From assembly GCA_016931575.1 (NCBI GenBank), contig JAFGEO010000035.1, positions 51,862-115,861 of the forward strand: DNA of 64,000 bases. Reading direction: 5' to 3'. The translations under genes were made by a program, and so were the position numbers. This document shows positions 24,449-32,915 of the stretch, one piece after another. The notes under the pieces were generated by a model that made no database searches, had not been told where the DNA came from, and saw only the letters and a program-made list of their open reading frames with translations. This DNA is from Bacteroidales bacterium (lineage in GTDB: Bacteria; Bacteroidota; Bacteroidia; Bacteroidales; UBA10428). Each line of letters starts with the position of its first letter. Position 1 is the stretch's first letter.

Positions 24449-25891
24449 ATGTATTTCAATTCCCTTGATTTCGCGGTATTTCTGCCGATTGTTTTCCTTC
24501 TCTATTGGTTTGTAACCAACAGAAACCTGAAACTTCAGAATTTCCTGATCGTTGTTGCCAGTTACTTTTTTTATGGCTGGTGGGACTGGCGTTTCCTATC
24601 ACTGATCCTGTTCAGCACGCTGGTTGATTTTTTTGTTGGTCATGGCTTACGAACGGAAGTGAATCCTTTTAAAAGAAAGGTATTGCTGTGGACCAGCATC
24701 CTCGTAAACCTTGGATTCCTGGGATTTTTCAAATACTTCGATTTCTTCCTTGAGAATTTTGTGTCGGCTTTCAGTTTGTTGGGCAGACCACTGGAGGCCC
24801 AACCACTAAGAATTATCCTGCCTGTTGGAATTAGCTTTTATACCTTCCAGACCCTGAGTTATAGTATCGATGTATATAAACGTAAGCTGGAGCCCACGAG
24901 TGATTTTATCGCTTTTGCAGCATTTGTCAGCTTTTTTCCGCAGTTGGTTGCGGGACCTATTGAACGGGCAACGCGCCTTCTCCCTCAATTTTATAAAAAA
25001 AGAACCTTCGATTATGCCAGGGCTGTAGACGGTATGCGGCAGGTGCTTTGGGGCCTGTTCAAGAAAATTGTCATTGCTGATAATTGTGCTGAATTTGCCA
25101 ACCACATTTTCACTAACTCAGCGGATATGAGTGGCAGCTCCCTCCTCTTAGGGGTGTTCTTCTTCAGCTTCCAGATCTATGGCGACTTTTCCGGTTATTC
25201 AGATATAGCGATTGGTACAGCCCGGTTATTTGGGTTCGACCTGATGCGTAATTTCGCGTATCCCTATTTCTCCAGAGACATTGCAGAGTTCTGGCGGCGC
25301 TGGCACATCTCGCTTTCCACCTGGTTCAGGGATTATCTTTACATTCCCCTTGGTGGCAGCCGGGGTGGTAAAGGCATGCAGATCCGGAATACCTTTATCA
25401 TTTTCATTGTCAGTGGATTCTGGCACGGTGCCAACTGGACGTTCATTGTATGGGGGGCCCTGAATGCCTTATATTTCCTTCCCCTACTGCTGGCGAAGCA
25501 AAACCGTAACAACCTCGATAGTATTGCCGAAGGTAAGCAACTGCCTTCGTTCAGGGAACTCTTTTCCATGCTCGCGACCTTTGGGCTTACCCTGCTGGCA
25601 TGGGTATTCTTCAGGGCTGAATCGGTATCTCAGGCCCTGAAAATCCTTGGAGAGATTTTCTCTCATTCGCTGCTTTCCTTACCTGCAGTTTTCTCATTAA
25701 AAATGGCTGCGGTATCTGTTTTCCTGCTGATCTTCATCCTGATTGAATGGCGGAACAGGGAAAAGCCCCATGCGCTGTCTTTCTCCCCCCGCCTGTCCCG
25801 ATTTTACCGGTATGCATTTTATATCGTGTTGTTACTTTTTATCTTCTATTTCCGTGGTAATCCTCAAAGTTTCATCTATTTCCAATTTTAA
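24449..25891 (+). CDS. MBOAT family O-acyltransferase (AlgI/DltB-like)
   Basis: This 480-residue polytopic membrane protein has a typical start (NSLDFAVFLPIVFLLYWF), the PQLVAGPIERA motif, FWRRWHISLSTWFRDYLYIPLGGSR, and the catalytic His in SGFWHGANWTFIVWG. These proteins transfer acyl groups, usually acetyl, across the inner membrane to exported polysaccharides or teichoic-type polymers. The SGNH-like gene 11 nt downstream is the usual periplasmic partner. The acceptor glycan here is unknown. The length matches Bacteroidota members. Confidence 0.93.
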   Translation: MYFNSLDFAVFLPIVFLLYWFVTNRNLKLQNFLIVVASYFFYGWWDWRFLSLILFSTLVDFFVGHGLRTEVNPFKRKVLLWTSILVNLGFLGFFKYFDFFLENFVSAFSLLGRPLEAQPLRIILPVGISFYTFQTLSYSIDVYKRKLEPTSDFIAFAAFVSFFPQLVAGPIERATRLLPQFYKKRTFDYARAVDGMRQVLWGLFKKIVIADNCAEFANHIFTNSADMSGSSLLLGVFFFSFQIYGDFSGYSDIAIGTARLFGFDLMRNFAYPYFSRDIAEFWRRWHISLSTWFRDYLYIPLGGSRGGKGMQIRNTFIIFIVSGFWHGANWTFIVWGALNALYFLPLLLAKQNRNNLDSIAEGKQLPSFRELFSMLATFGLTLLAWVFFRAESVSQALKILGEIFSHSLLSLPAVFSLKMAAVSVFLLIFILIEWRNREKPHALSFSPRLSRFYRYAFYIVLLLFIFYFRGNPQSFIYFQF

Positions 25892-25902
25892 GGGTCTGGC
25901 CT

Positions 25903-27003
25903 ATGAAACGCTTTCTGAAAAAATTCATCCTGTTCTCGCTGATCTTTCTGGGATCCCTGGAGTTGTTCTCCAGGCTCGTGGTAGATCCGTTTTACTTCTT
26001 CTGTATAAACACCTTTAACGAGAAAAATGTTAAAGGCATCCGGAATATCCTGAATTGTGACACCAAACATGTGGATTACCTCTTTATTGGAAGTTCACGG
26101 ATACCCTCCACCATCAACCCGGCAGTTCTGAAGGAATTATCCGGGGGCAAGACGGTAATCAATGCGGGTAGAGGTTATATGACTGCCGGAATACACTACC
26201 AGGCATTAAAATGCAAGCTGGCCAACTATCCGGATTATCTTAGAAATGCCTTCGTATTTATCGAGTACCCCGGGCCAACTATTTATACTTCGCCATTTGA
26301 GTTTGATAAATTCAGGGTGCATGAGCAAAAAAATTGTCCGGAGACTGCCATGCCCCATCTATTACTCCCTTACCTGAATTTTTCGGATCTGTGTTGCTTC
26401 TTTAGGGAATCGCATAATTCTCTGACAGCAAAATCAGAAATGCTGCTTCTGATGAGCAGTGTTTATCGTTCCAGTGAATTTCTGAACGAATATTTCAACC
26501 GTATGGGTACGGTTATGCTTTTTAAGAAAGATTGTAATGATCTTGCTTCTGAGGGGGGGATCAGGAATGATAATATGAATGCTGCAATTGAAGAAGCCAG
26601 AAGCAATGCCGAGCTGGAGAAGAAGCAGCTCGAAATTCAACCCTTACTCACATTCGGGCAACTGGAAGAGAGCTCTCTGGCTGCTATTTATCGTTTGGTG
26701 ACTCAACACGGAGGAAGGCTCATTCTTTTTGAGATGCCCCTGCACTCCGTACAACAAGAGATTTATGCATCGTCAAAAGCCCAGGCTGATAAAGAAATAC
26801 TGGAAAGCTGGTTGCGCACTAAAAATATCCCCATCATACGCAATACTGCATTTCAATATTCAGACGAAGATTTCCCGGACACCTGGCACCTGGGACTCAA
26901 TCGCAGGGATGAATTCAGCACCCTTCTTTTCCGGCAAATTGAGAAAACAAATGCTGAAAGTCCTAACTCTCTAAAGGCCACCCTCCTGAGAGCGGTAAAC
27001 TGA
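25903..27003 (+). CDS. SGNH-like periplasmic partner of the MBOAT acyltransferase
   Basis: This 366-residue protein has an N-terminal membrane anchor (about 7-25). A YLFIGSSRIPSTINP segment carries a GxSxx nucleophile block, and DTWHLGLNRR near residue 327 carries the Asp-x-x-His pair of SGNH/AlgJ-AlgX/DltD-type enzymes. It probably completes the transfer of acyl groups from the MBOAT protein to a glycan in the periplasm. It has the usual length of such partners and follows closely after the MBOAT gene. The stop codon overlaps a small hairpin TGAGGC/GCCTCA (27001-27015). Confidence 0.8.
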   Translation: MKRFLKKFILFSLIFLGSLELFSRLVVDPFYFFCINTFNEKNVKGIRNILNCDTKHVDYLFIGSSRIPSTINPAVLKELSGGKTVINAGRGYMTAGIHYQALKCKLANYPDYLRNAFVFIEYPGPTIYTSPFEFDKFRVHEQKNCPETAMPHLLLPYLNFSDLCCFFRESHNSLTAKSEMLLLMSSVYRSSEFLNEYFNRMGTVMLFKKDCNDLASEGGIRNDNMNAAIEEARSNAELEKKQLEIQPLLTFGQLEESSLAAIYRLVTQHGGRLILFEMPLHSVQQEIYASSKAQADKEILESWLRTKNIPIIRNTAFQYSDEDFPDTWHLGLNRRDEFSTLLFRQIEKTNAESPNSLKATLLRAVN

Positions 27004-27093
27004 GGCATGGCCTCAGCATTAATTTAGTGCACCGGCTTCCATTTTGAATCATCTTGGCTATCTTCGCTTTGAAACAATGATCGCATCAAACCT

Positions 27094-28173
27094 GTGCAAA
27101 GCATTCTTAAAATTATTACCCTGCATACGTTTTTCCTCAGCACACTCATGTCGTTGGGGATGATTCTCTCACGAAGAAAAGAAACTAAAAACCAGATCTT
27201 CTTTGGCCTGTTCCTGTCATTCAGTCTGCTTATTTTTTATTTTTTCCTCTACGAATCAAAGCAAATGCAGGACTACCCCTACCTTGCTGTATCCTGCCTG
27301 ATGGGCATCTTTCTGATCGGCCCCCTGACCTGGTTCCTGGTGCTATACTCACTGGATAGAAACTTCCGTATCACAAAAAGACAACTGTTACACCTTGTCC
27401 CTGCACTCTTCGCCTGGATAATAGCCATTGTCTCTGTAAGGCTACTCGGGCACCAGGAATTACATGTTTACCACGATTTTTTTGAAAATCTGTTAATTCT
27501 CATCCTGGGGGGGCTGGGTGATCTCATCTTTTCAGTTTACCTGTTCCTCACTGCCCGAAAACTGTTTAAAAACTTTCTGTGGAATTTCTCCAGCCTCAGA
27601 AAGGAGCCGGCAGCCATGACCAGCATGGTCCTCTTTGTCCTTTATCTGTTGGCGGGAGTGATGGATATTTTAACGGTTCTTTTAGATAACTACTACTTTC
27701 TGCAAGCCACAATTCTCTTGATATCTTTAACCGTAATCATTCTTTTTATCATGAACCTGATCTATCCAAATTTTGAGCAGGCAGTCAGTGACGCCGTGAT
27801 CCGGGAAAAAGAAAGAAGAAGCTATTTATCGAATGTGGATAATGAAAACCTTGAAAAGAGCCTCAGGCAGCTCATGGAATCAGAAGAGCTCTTCACGGAT
27901 GAAAACCTGAGCCTGAAAAAGCTGGCAATCAAAACACAGGTTACCACACACCAGCTGTCAGAATTTATAAATGTCTGCTACAAAAAAAATTACTCACACT
28001 ACATCAACGAATATAGAATTGCCAAAGCCAGAAAACTCCTGCTTGAAAAGCCTGATTTTACCATCCTTGCTATTGGCTATGAAGTGGGTTTTAAATCCAA
28101 ATCTTCCTTCAACGACGCGTTTCTGAAAGTTACCGGCCAAACGCCTTCCCAATTCAAAAAAAATCCTGCATAA
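27094..28173 (+). CDS. AraC-family regulator with 7TM-like membrane N-terminus
   Basis: The start is GTG 27094; the only close ATG (27077) is out of frame. Of 359 residues, ~1-225 hold about seven hydrophobic helices and ~255-357 an AraC/XylS double helix-turn-helix (FINVCYKKNYSHYINEYRI, LAIGYEVGFKSKSSFNDAF, TGQTPSQFKK). Such membrane-bound AraC regulators are typical of Bacteroidota and read external or membrane signals. A TATCTTCG sequence about 30 nt upstream resembles a -7 element. The target could be the membrane genes downstream (inference). Confidence 0.9.
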   Translation: MQSILKIITLHTFFLSTLMSLGMILSRRKETKNQIFFGLFLSFSLLIFYFFLYESKQMQDYPYLAVSCLMGIFLIGPLTWFLVLYSLDRNFRITKRQLLHLVPALFAWIIAIVSVRLLGHQELHVYHDFFENLLILILGGLGDLIFSVYLFLTARKLFKNFLWNFSSLRKEPAAMTSMVLFVLYLLAGVMDILTVLLDNYYFLQATILLISLTVIILFIMNLIYPNFEQAVSDAVIREKERRSYLSNVDNENLEKSLRQLMESEELFTDENLSLKKLAIKTQVTTHQLSEFINVCYKKNYSHYINEYRIAKARKLLLEKPDFTILAIGYEVGFKSKSSFNDAFLKVTGQTPSQFKKNPA

Positions 28174-28261
28174 ACTTGTCCGGATTTATAATTCCGGTCG
28201 ATCAGGCGTCCGATATCCCTTTATTTTGGCAAAGTAATTCATCAAAATAAGGAGAAATATC

Positions 28262-28522
28262 ATGAAACTTGACATTAAAGCAATGGCGCTGACCTTCGCC
28301 ATTTTTTTCGGACTGGGCCTCTTTCTGCTGACCTGGTGGGTGATCCTGTTCGACGGGGCTTCTACGGAGCCTAATATGGTCTCAACCCTGTACCGGGGGT
28401 ATTCTTTCTCTCCACTTGGGAGCTTTATTGGTCTGGCATGGGCTTTCGCTGACGGAGCAGTGGGTGGAACCTGCATCGCGTGGGTATATAATATGTTAAT
28501 CGACAAAAAACAAAACAGTTAA
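28262..28522 (+). CDS. Small two-helix membrane protein
   Basis: This 86-residue protein has hydrophobic helices at ~7-29 and ~55-78, and a conserved-looking pattern MKLDIKAMALTFAIFFGLGLFLLTWW ... SFIGLAWAFADGAVGGTCIAW (quoted in parts). It belongs to a small family often labelled as holin-like in Bacteroidota and other phyla, where no phage link has been shown. It is 2 nt upstream of the next membrane protein gene. Confidence 0.65.
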   Translation: MKLDIKAMALTFAIFFGLGLFLLTWWVILFDGASTEPNMVSTLYRGYSFSPLGSFIGLAWAFADGAVGGTCIAWVYNMLIDKKQNS

Positions 28523-28524
28523 AA

Positions 28525-28932
28525 ATGAAACGCTCTTATCATTTAGTATTTGCTACAGTCTGCATTTTATTATGGTCCGGATTTTTTCTTGCTGGTCAGC
28601 CCTATCACTACTTTCAGAATTTCAGTCGTGAATCAACCATTCTTCTGCTGCTGATCACCTTTTTTGCGGTAATTCCCCCTTTCACAATTACCCTGCTGGG
28701 GTTTATCAATGTACCCTTCTTCAGAGCTTCCTTATGGCTGGCATTTTACAGCTCGGTATTGCCATTTGTCCTGGATATGTTAGCAATCGGAATTCTGAAA
28801 GGAGAGGGAATACATTTCCTGACCTCATACTGGTACCTGACACTGGGGTATATCATCGTCTGGATTGAGATCCCCCTAATCGGGAAATCTCTTGAAAAAA
28901 TCGGTCTCAGGATCATCAACCAACGATTTTAA
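28525..28932 (+). CDS. Small polytopic membrane protein of unknown function
   Basis: This 135-residue protein has four hydrophobic helices and a basic tail (KIGLRIINQRF). No motif is recognised. It overlaps functionally with the 86-residue protein only by position, with a 2-nt gap between them, and the pair ends at a clear terminator. Confidence 0.65.
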   Translation: MKRSYHLVFATVCILLWSGFFLAGQPYHYFQNFSRESTILLLLITFFAVIPPFTITLLGFINVPFFRASLWLAFYSSVLPFVLDMLAIGILKGEGIHFLTSYWYLTLGYIIVWIEIPLIGKSLEKIGLRIINQRF

Positions 28933-28986
28933 TCACAAGCATCAGCATATATTTTTAGTATCTTGGTCGGAAAGATTACCTCATAC

Positions 28987-29025
28987 TGCCATCCGGAAAT
29001 GGACCGGATGGCACATTTATTGTTT
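28987..29025 (+). terminator. Rho-independent terminator
   Basis: TGCCATCCGG (28987-28996) and CCGGATGGCA (29004-29013) form a perfect 10-bp stem with a 7-nt loop, followed by a T-rich tract (CATTTATTGTTTT). It closes the two-gene membrane protein unit. Confidence 0.75.
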
Positions 29026-29055
29026 TATTCAACCTAAATACTAAAATCTATTACC

Positions 29056-30159
29056 ATGAACAGACTCTTGACATTCCTTCTCGTATCCGGACTCCTTTCA
29101 CAAAGTGGCAACCTGCTTGCTCAAAACAGACATCATTCATCCAATCCCTGGTTTGACAGGGTCATGGTTTCTATCGAATCCACCCAGAACAGCCAGTACC
29201 GTTACGACAGGGCCATGCAATATTTCAGTCGCGAACGATCTACGGTTGCAGAACTGACCGAGGCCTGCTATTATATGAAGAATGATGAGGCGCGTTACCA
29301 GCTTTGCCTTGAGGCATACCCATTAATTATCGATAAGTATAACTTTTTCAGAATATACGATTCCTTCTCTAAATTCTCCTATGCCATCATGTTGTATCAC
29401 CATACCCAGGGAGCGGCAGCAAATGATCATGAGCAGGAAAACTACCCTGACCGTAGTGGCCACGCCGGTACCCAGACAAGTATCGAATTACCTTCCCCCT
29501 ATGGCTATGCCGGGATGACCGGAGCCAACTGCGAAGTACCCATGCATGAAAACGATTTCCGGCGCTATTATAGCTACCTGGAGCTGGACCGGGATGAAAA
29601 CCGAAGATTTGAGACCCTTAAAGAACAAGTGCGCACCTACTGTTTCACAACCGCCCAGATCATGCAACTGGCTCTGGAGCTGCAATCGGAAATCCGGAGG
29701 CTTGAATTCCTGAAATATGCCTACAGCAAGTGCTATGATATGGAAAACTTCATGAATAGCACCCAACTCCTGAACAGTCCCCGGAACAGGGACGATCTGC
29801 ATGCATTTATTGCCGGTCAGCAGATGCATTCCCCAACAGGTCACCGGCCTCCGGCAAACGGCTGCTTTGTTCATCCATCAGAGTTCAGTTACATGAAAAA
29901 AGAAATTGAATCAGAGAGTTTTAGTAACGACAAAGCGCAGGTTGCAAGAAATCACATTGCCAATAATTGCCTGACAGCAGAACAAGTGAGGGAGCTGGTA
30001 CTGCTTTTCGATTTTGAAAATGACAGAATGGACCTTATCAGGTTCTCCTATCAATATGTACAAAATCCGGATAAGATGTACATACTGAGGGATGCCCTTA
30101 AATTCTCAAGTTCAAAGCTGGAATTTGACAGCATGCTGCGGGAAGGTAAGGATCAGTAA
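29056..30159 (+). CDS. Exported protein with three DUF4476 domains
   Basis: This 367-residue protein has a signal peptide ending at LLAQ (about 22) and three helical DUF4476 units at ~32-115, ~160-245 and ~272-360. Each has the pattern of about 20 residues, a QNSQYRYDRAMQYF-type helix, TxxQ(I/V)xxL(A/V)LxxxxE and an FLKYAY/FSYQYV-type end. The family is widespread in Bacteroidota envelopes and has no known function. A Gly/Pro-rich, His-containing segment (about 118-160) separates the first two copies. Apparently monocistronic. Confidence 0.8.
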   Translation: MNRLLTFLLVSGLLSQSGNLLAQNRHHSSNPWFDRVMVSIESTQNSQYRYDRAMQYFSRERSTVAELTEACYYMKNDEARYQLCLEAYPLIIDKYNFFRIYDSFSKFSYAIMLYHHTQGAAANDHEQENYPDRSGHAGTQTSIELPSPYGYAGMTGANCEVPMHENDFRRYYSYLELDRDENRRFETLKEQVRTYCFTTAQIMQLALELQSEIRRLEFLKYAYSKCYDMENFMNSTQLLNSPRNRDDLHAFIAGQQMHSPTGHRPPANGCFVHPSEFSYMKKEIESESFSNDKAQVARNHIANNCLTAEQVRELVLLFDFENDRMDLIRFSYQYVQNPDKMYILRDALKFSSSKLEFDSMLREGKDQ

Positions 30160-30249
30160 CACAAACCTTGATCGACAGACGTTAACTATCCGGAATCATG
30201 AAGAGATTTCTTTATCTTCGGTGAAATCAAACTACTGAACTATACTAAC

Positions 30250-30603
30250 ATGAAAGCTAAGCTGTTATTCCTTGTGATGTTTCTTCCAGCATCCTTTCCC
30301 GGCTTGCTGGCCCAGGAAGCTTCCTCATCTGATTACCAGGATATCACTATCCGGCAAAAAAAGGATATTTATGAGCTGAAAACAGGAATGAATGAGCTTG
30401 ATTTGAAACGAAAACCTTTCGATATTGAATTCGATCTTGAGTCGGGGGCAAACGACAGCGAATGGAACAACTGGACTGTCTTACAGGTAGCAGCCACTAT
30501 CAATCCGGATATGCTGCAATATTTTTGTGAAAGCCCTGTCAGCAACGATAACAATTTCATTGAAAAATGGGAATACTACCTGTTGAACATTCACTTTCGG
30601 TAA
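30250..30603 (+). CDS. Small exported protein of unknown function
   Basis: This 117-residue protein has a signal peptide ending at LLAQ (about 21); the mature region is rich in Asp, Glu and Asn with no recognisable domain. It converges on the GH44 gene with a 32-nt gap. A TATCTTCG element lies about 35 nt upstream. Confidence 0.5.
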   Translation: MKAKLLFLVMFLPASFPGLLAQEASSSDYQDITIRQKKDIYELKTGMNELDLKRKPFDIEFDLESGANDSEWNNWTVLQVAATINPDMLQYFCESPVSNDNNFIEKWEYYLLNIHFR

Positions 30604-30635
30604 TGCGGGCTGAAATGCTTCTTCAGACAACAGGT

Positions 30636-32537
30636 TCAATTTTTCCTCACCAGGAATTTTCCGTTCAGGGTAACAGTATGACTCTTTAGTTGTACAAAGT
30701 ACATTCCTTCCGGATAATTCCGGACGTCAATCTCCAATGCCTTCCTGGTTCGTCCCTGCCAGCTGAAAAAATCAAGCTGCCGGCCGGTATGGTCGAATAC
30801 CGCCACGCGGATATCCCCTGAAAGCTCCGCACCAGGCTCTATCCATATCCGGTTAGCGGAGGGATTCGGGTATAAGCGAAGAGATTTATCGATGTTTTTC
30901 ACGGACGACAGATCATCAACATGTCCGCTTCCTGTTATCAACACGGCAGTTGTCGAGAGGGGAGGCAGGGTTAGGCTAAGGGTTTGCCCCACCAGTTCCA
31001 CTGTACCTGCAAAAAGCGCGTTATCCGTATGAGAGACGAAGGTTTCGTCCCCGGGCAGGGAGCTAAGTTGAAGGGTGGGATAATTTCCGTTTTTCACTGT
31101 AAAATCAGAAATTACAACCTGTGCATCATGCGATGCGCTGAGATCCCTGTTAACCAGGATCACTGTCAGCGAGTCAGCGCTGGTAGTAAGTGTGCTGTAT
31201 GCTGAAACTGTATTTTCGAGACTGGAAATAGTTTTCACCCGTACAGCATGAGTGTAGCGGCTATATAAATGGAGCACTTCCCACATCCCGTTTTGCCAGT
31301 ACCAGGGTGCAAATAGTTCTACGCCCTGGTCAGCAAAAGTACCCAGCATAGAGGCATACAGAACGGCATTGATATCCGGGTCATCTGTCTGTGTGCCAAA
31401 TTCAGACAGTCCGATGCCTATCCCGTGGCCTGCCCCATAGTGTTCATTCAGCCAGGAATTGATCCTGCCAAATATATATTCATTCTGCAAACTGCTTTCC
31501 CAGCCTCCGTGAATGGTTTTTACGCCATTTGCCCCGGGATAATTATAAGCCTCATCATAGAATACCCGATGGAGCTGTACCAGGTCAGCCGGTTCAGTCT
31601 CAAAAGGATAGAAATGGATATCCACCACATCAAGCACAGGTATCCCGCTGGCCTTCTCCTCATCGGCACAACGCTTGATAAAATATTCCAGCCAGCAGTA
31701 GTACTGACCGCCAATATCAAGGTTTTCGTCTGCATAGCGGTACCATTGCCACTCATTCGCCATTACAGGGCCACAAAGTTTGATGTCAGGAGATTTCTCC
31801 TTTGCTTTTTTGGCCACCTCAAAATACTTTTCCATAAAGGCATCTGCCGCCAGTTGCACTTCCATGACATCATCATGAGTACCCGACCAGATCTCGGGTT
31901 CATTATCCATATTCCAGTACCTGAAGTTTGCCTGCGGCAGGTCAATTCCGTCTTCACCGAACCAATGGTCCAGGATCGCTACGGTAGAATCTGCCGGCCA
32001 ATCCATCAGGTAGAGGTCCGGATTTCCGTCAGTCAGTGCATTGCTTCCTCCAGCAGTATTAACCACTCCTCCTCCTGCCAGGTTCTGGTTGACGCCTTCC
32101 CACCATTGCGAACTGTTAAATTGCCAGTCGTTGAAATTATTGTTCGTATTGTCAGCAGCCCACCCGAGAAGCTGAAATGCATACATCACCTGCATATCCG
32201 GGAAGGTCTCCATAATCTGAGCTGCTTCAAAGTCCCAGTCGTGCTCATACACGTTGTTGTACCAGTCGGGGTGAGAGCTTAGCTTTTTCCTCCAGTTATA
32301 TTTTGTCGCATTGTTCCCGGAGTTCTCCCGGGAAAAGCGCAACCCTGCAGATCTATATCGGGTGATCTCCGCTGCCAAAGGTGCCCGGCTATCCGAAAAA
32401 TTACCATTCCTCCCATAAATGTATGGAGAAATATACCGTTGTCCGTCCTGCGCATGTACCTGGATGGTAACATCCTGTGCGTTCAGAAATCCGGGAATAC
32501 AGAAGATAGGAATACAAAGTAAATGTAAGAATCGCAT
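30636..32537 (-). CDS. Secreted GH44 endo-glucanase/xyloglucanase with T9SS sorting domain
   Basis: The start is placed at ATG 32537, because a signal peptide (MRFLHLLCIPIFCIPGFLNAQ) follows directly; the upstream in-frame extension is unlikely. In the resulting 633 residues, a GH44 (beta/alpha)8 domain occupies ~20-470 with acid/base Glu213 in WNMDNEPEIW and nucleophile Glu379 in GIGLSEFGT. A beta-sandwich region follows, and residues ~560-633 form a Por-type C-terminal sorting domain (LRLYPNPSANRIWIEP, VFDHTGRQ, YPEGMYFVQL, GKFLVRKN). It is therefore expected outside the cell or on its surface. GH44 members cleave carboxymethyl-cellulose, xyloglucan or mixed glucans; the substrate here is inferred. 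Confidence 0.88.
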   Translation of the reverse strand: MRFLHLLCIPIFCIPGFLNAQDVTIQVHAQDGQRYISPYIYGRNGNFSDSRAPLAAEITRYRSAGLRFSRENSGNNATKYNWRKKLSSHPDWYNNVYEHDWDFEAAQIMETFPDMQVMYAFQLLGWAADNTNNNFNDWQFNSSQWWEGVNQNLAGGGVVNTAGGSNALTDGNPDLYLMDWPADSTVAILDHWFGEDGIDLPQANFRYWNMDNEPEIWSGTHDDVMEVQLAADAFMEKYFEVAKKAKEKSPDIKLCGPVMANEWQWYRYADENLDIGGQYYCWLEYFIKRCADEEKASGIPVLDVVDIHFYPFETEPADLVQLHRVFYDEAYNYPGANGVKTIHGGWESSLQNEYIFGRINSWLNEHYGAGHGIGIGLSEFGTQTDDPDINAVLYASMLGTFADQGVELFAPWYWQNGMWEVLHLYSRYTHAVRVKTISSLENTVSAYSTLTTSADSLTVILVNRDLSASHDAQVVISDFTVKNGNYPTLQLSSLPGDETFVSHTDNALFAGTVELVGQTLSLTLPPLSTTAVLITGSGHVDDLSSVKNIDKSLRLYPNPSANRIWIEPGAELSGDIRVAVFDHTGRQLDFFSWQGRTRKALEIDVRNYPEGMYFVQLKSHTVTLNGKFLVRKN

Positions 32538-32685
32538 GATGCCTCGTTTGGTTTTCGCTTGTGAAGTTAGTATTTTGCATTTATACCAACCAAAAATCGG
32601 TAGCTTTGGTGCTTTTTTTATGTGATAAATCACAATTCAGGTTCCTGTTTTTTCCTTACATTCATTGCGTTAAAATTGAGAAATA

Positions 32686-32910
32686 ATGACCATAAGCACA
32701 CGATCCCTAAAACGATCTGCCTTGCTCCTTACGGCTATTATTCCGGTTTTCATTCTGCCGGTACTAAACATGAATTTTGTGATTTACCGGATATTCTCCG
32801 GTGTTCTTGTGGCCGCTACCCTGATCTCTCTGTGGAAATCCAGGGAGCTGTTTTCAAGCACCTTGTTCTTTACCCTTGTCCATGTTTGCATACCACTCAA
32901 TAATACCTGA
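32686..32910 (+). CDS. Possible small two-helix membrane protein
   Basis: A 74-codon frame with ATG start encodes two hydrophobic segments and a basic linker (SLWKSRELFSSTL). It ends 5 nt before the GH43 start. No family was recognised, and an overlapping frame exists, so it may be non-coding leader of the GH43 gene. Confidence 0.35.
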   Translation: MTISTRSLKRSALLLTAIIPVFILPVLNMNFVIYRIFSGVLVAATLISLWKSRELFSSTLFFTLVHVCIPLNNT

Positions 32911-32915
32911 CTACT

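Noticed and set aside
28262..28522. Annotation of the 86-residue membrane protein as a phage holin
   Set aside because: There are no lysis or phage genes nearby. The holin label used for such sequences is not backed by evidence, so I only call it a small membrane protein.
31425..32282. 285-codon open frame on the plus strand across the GH44 gene
   Set aside because: It lies wholly opposite the well-supported GH44 frame. Its translation has no domain or signal logic and reflects the codon bias of the real gene.
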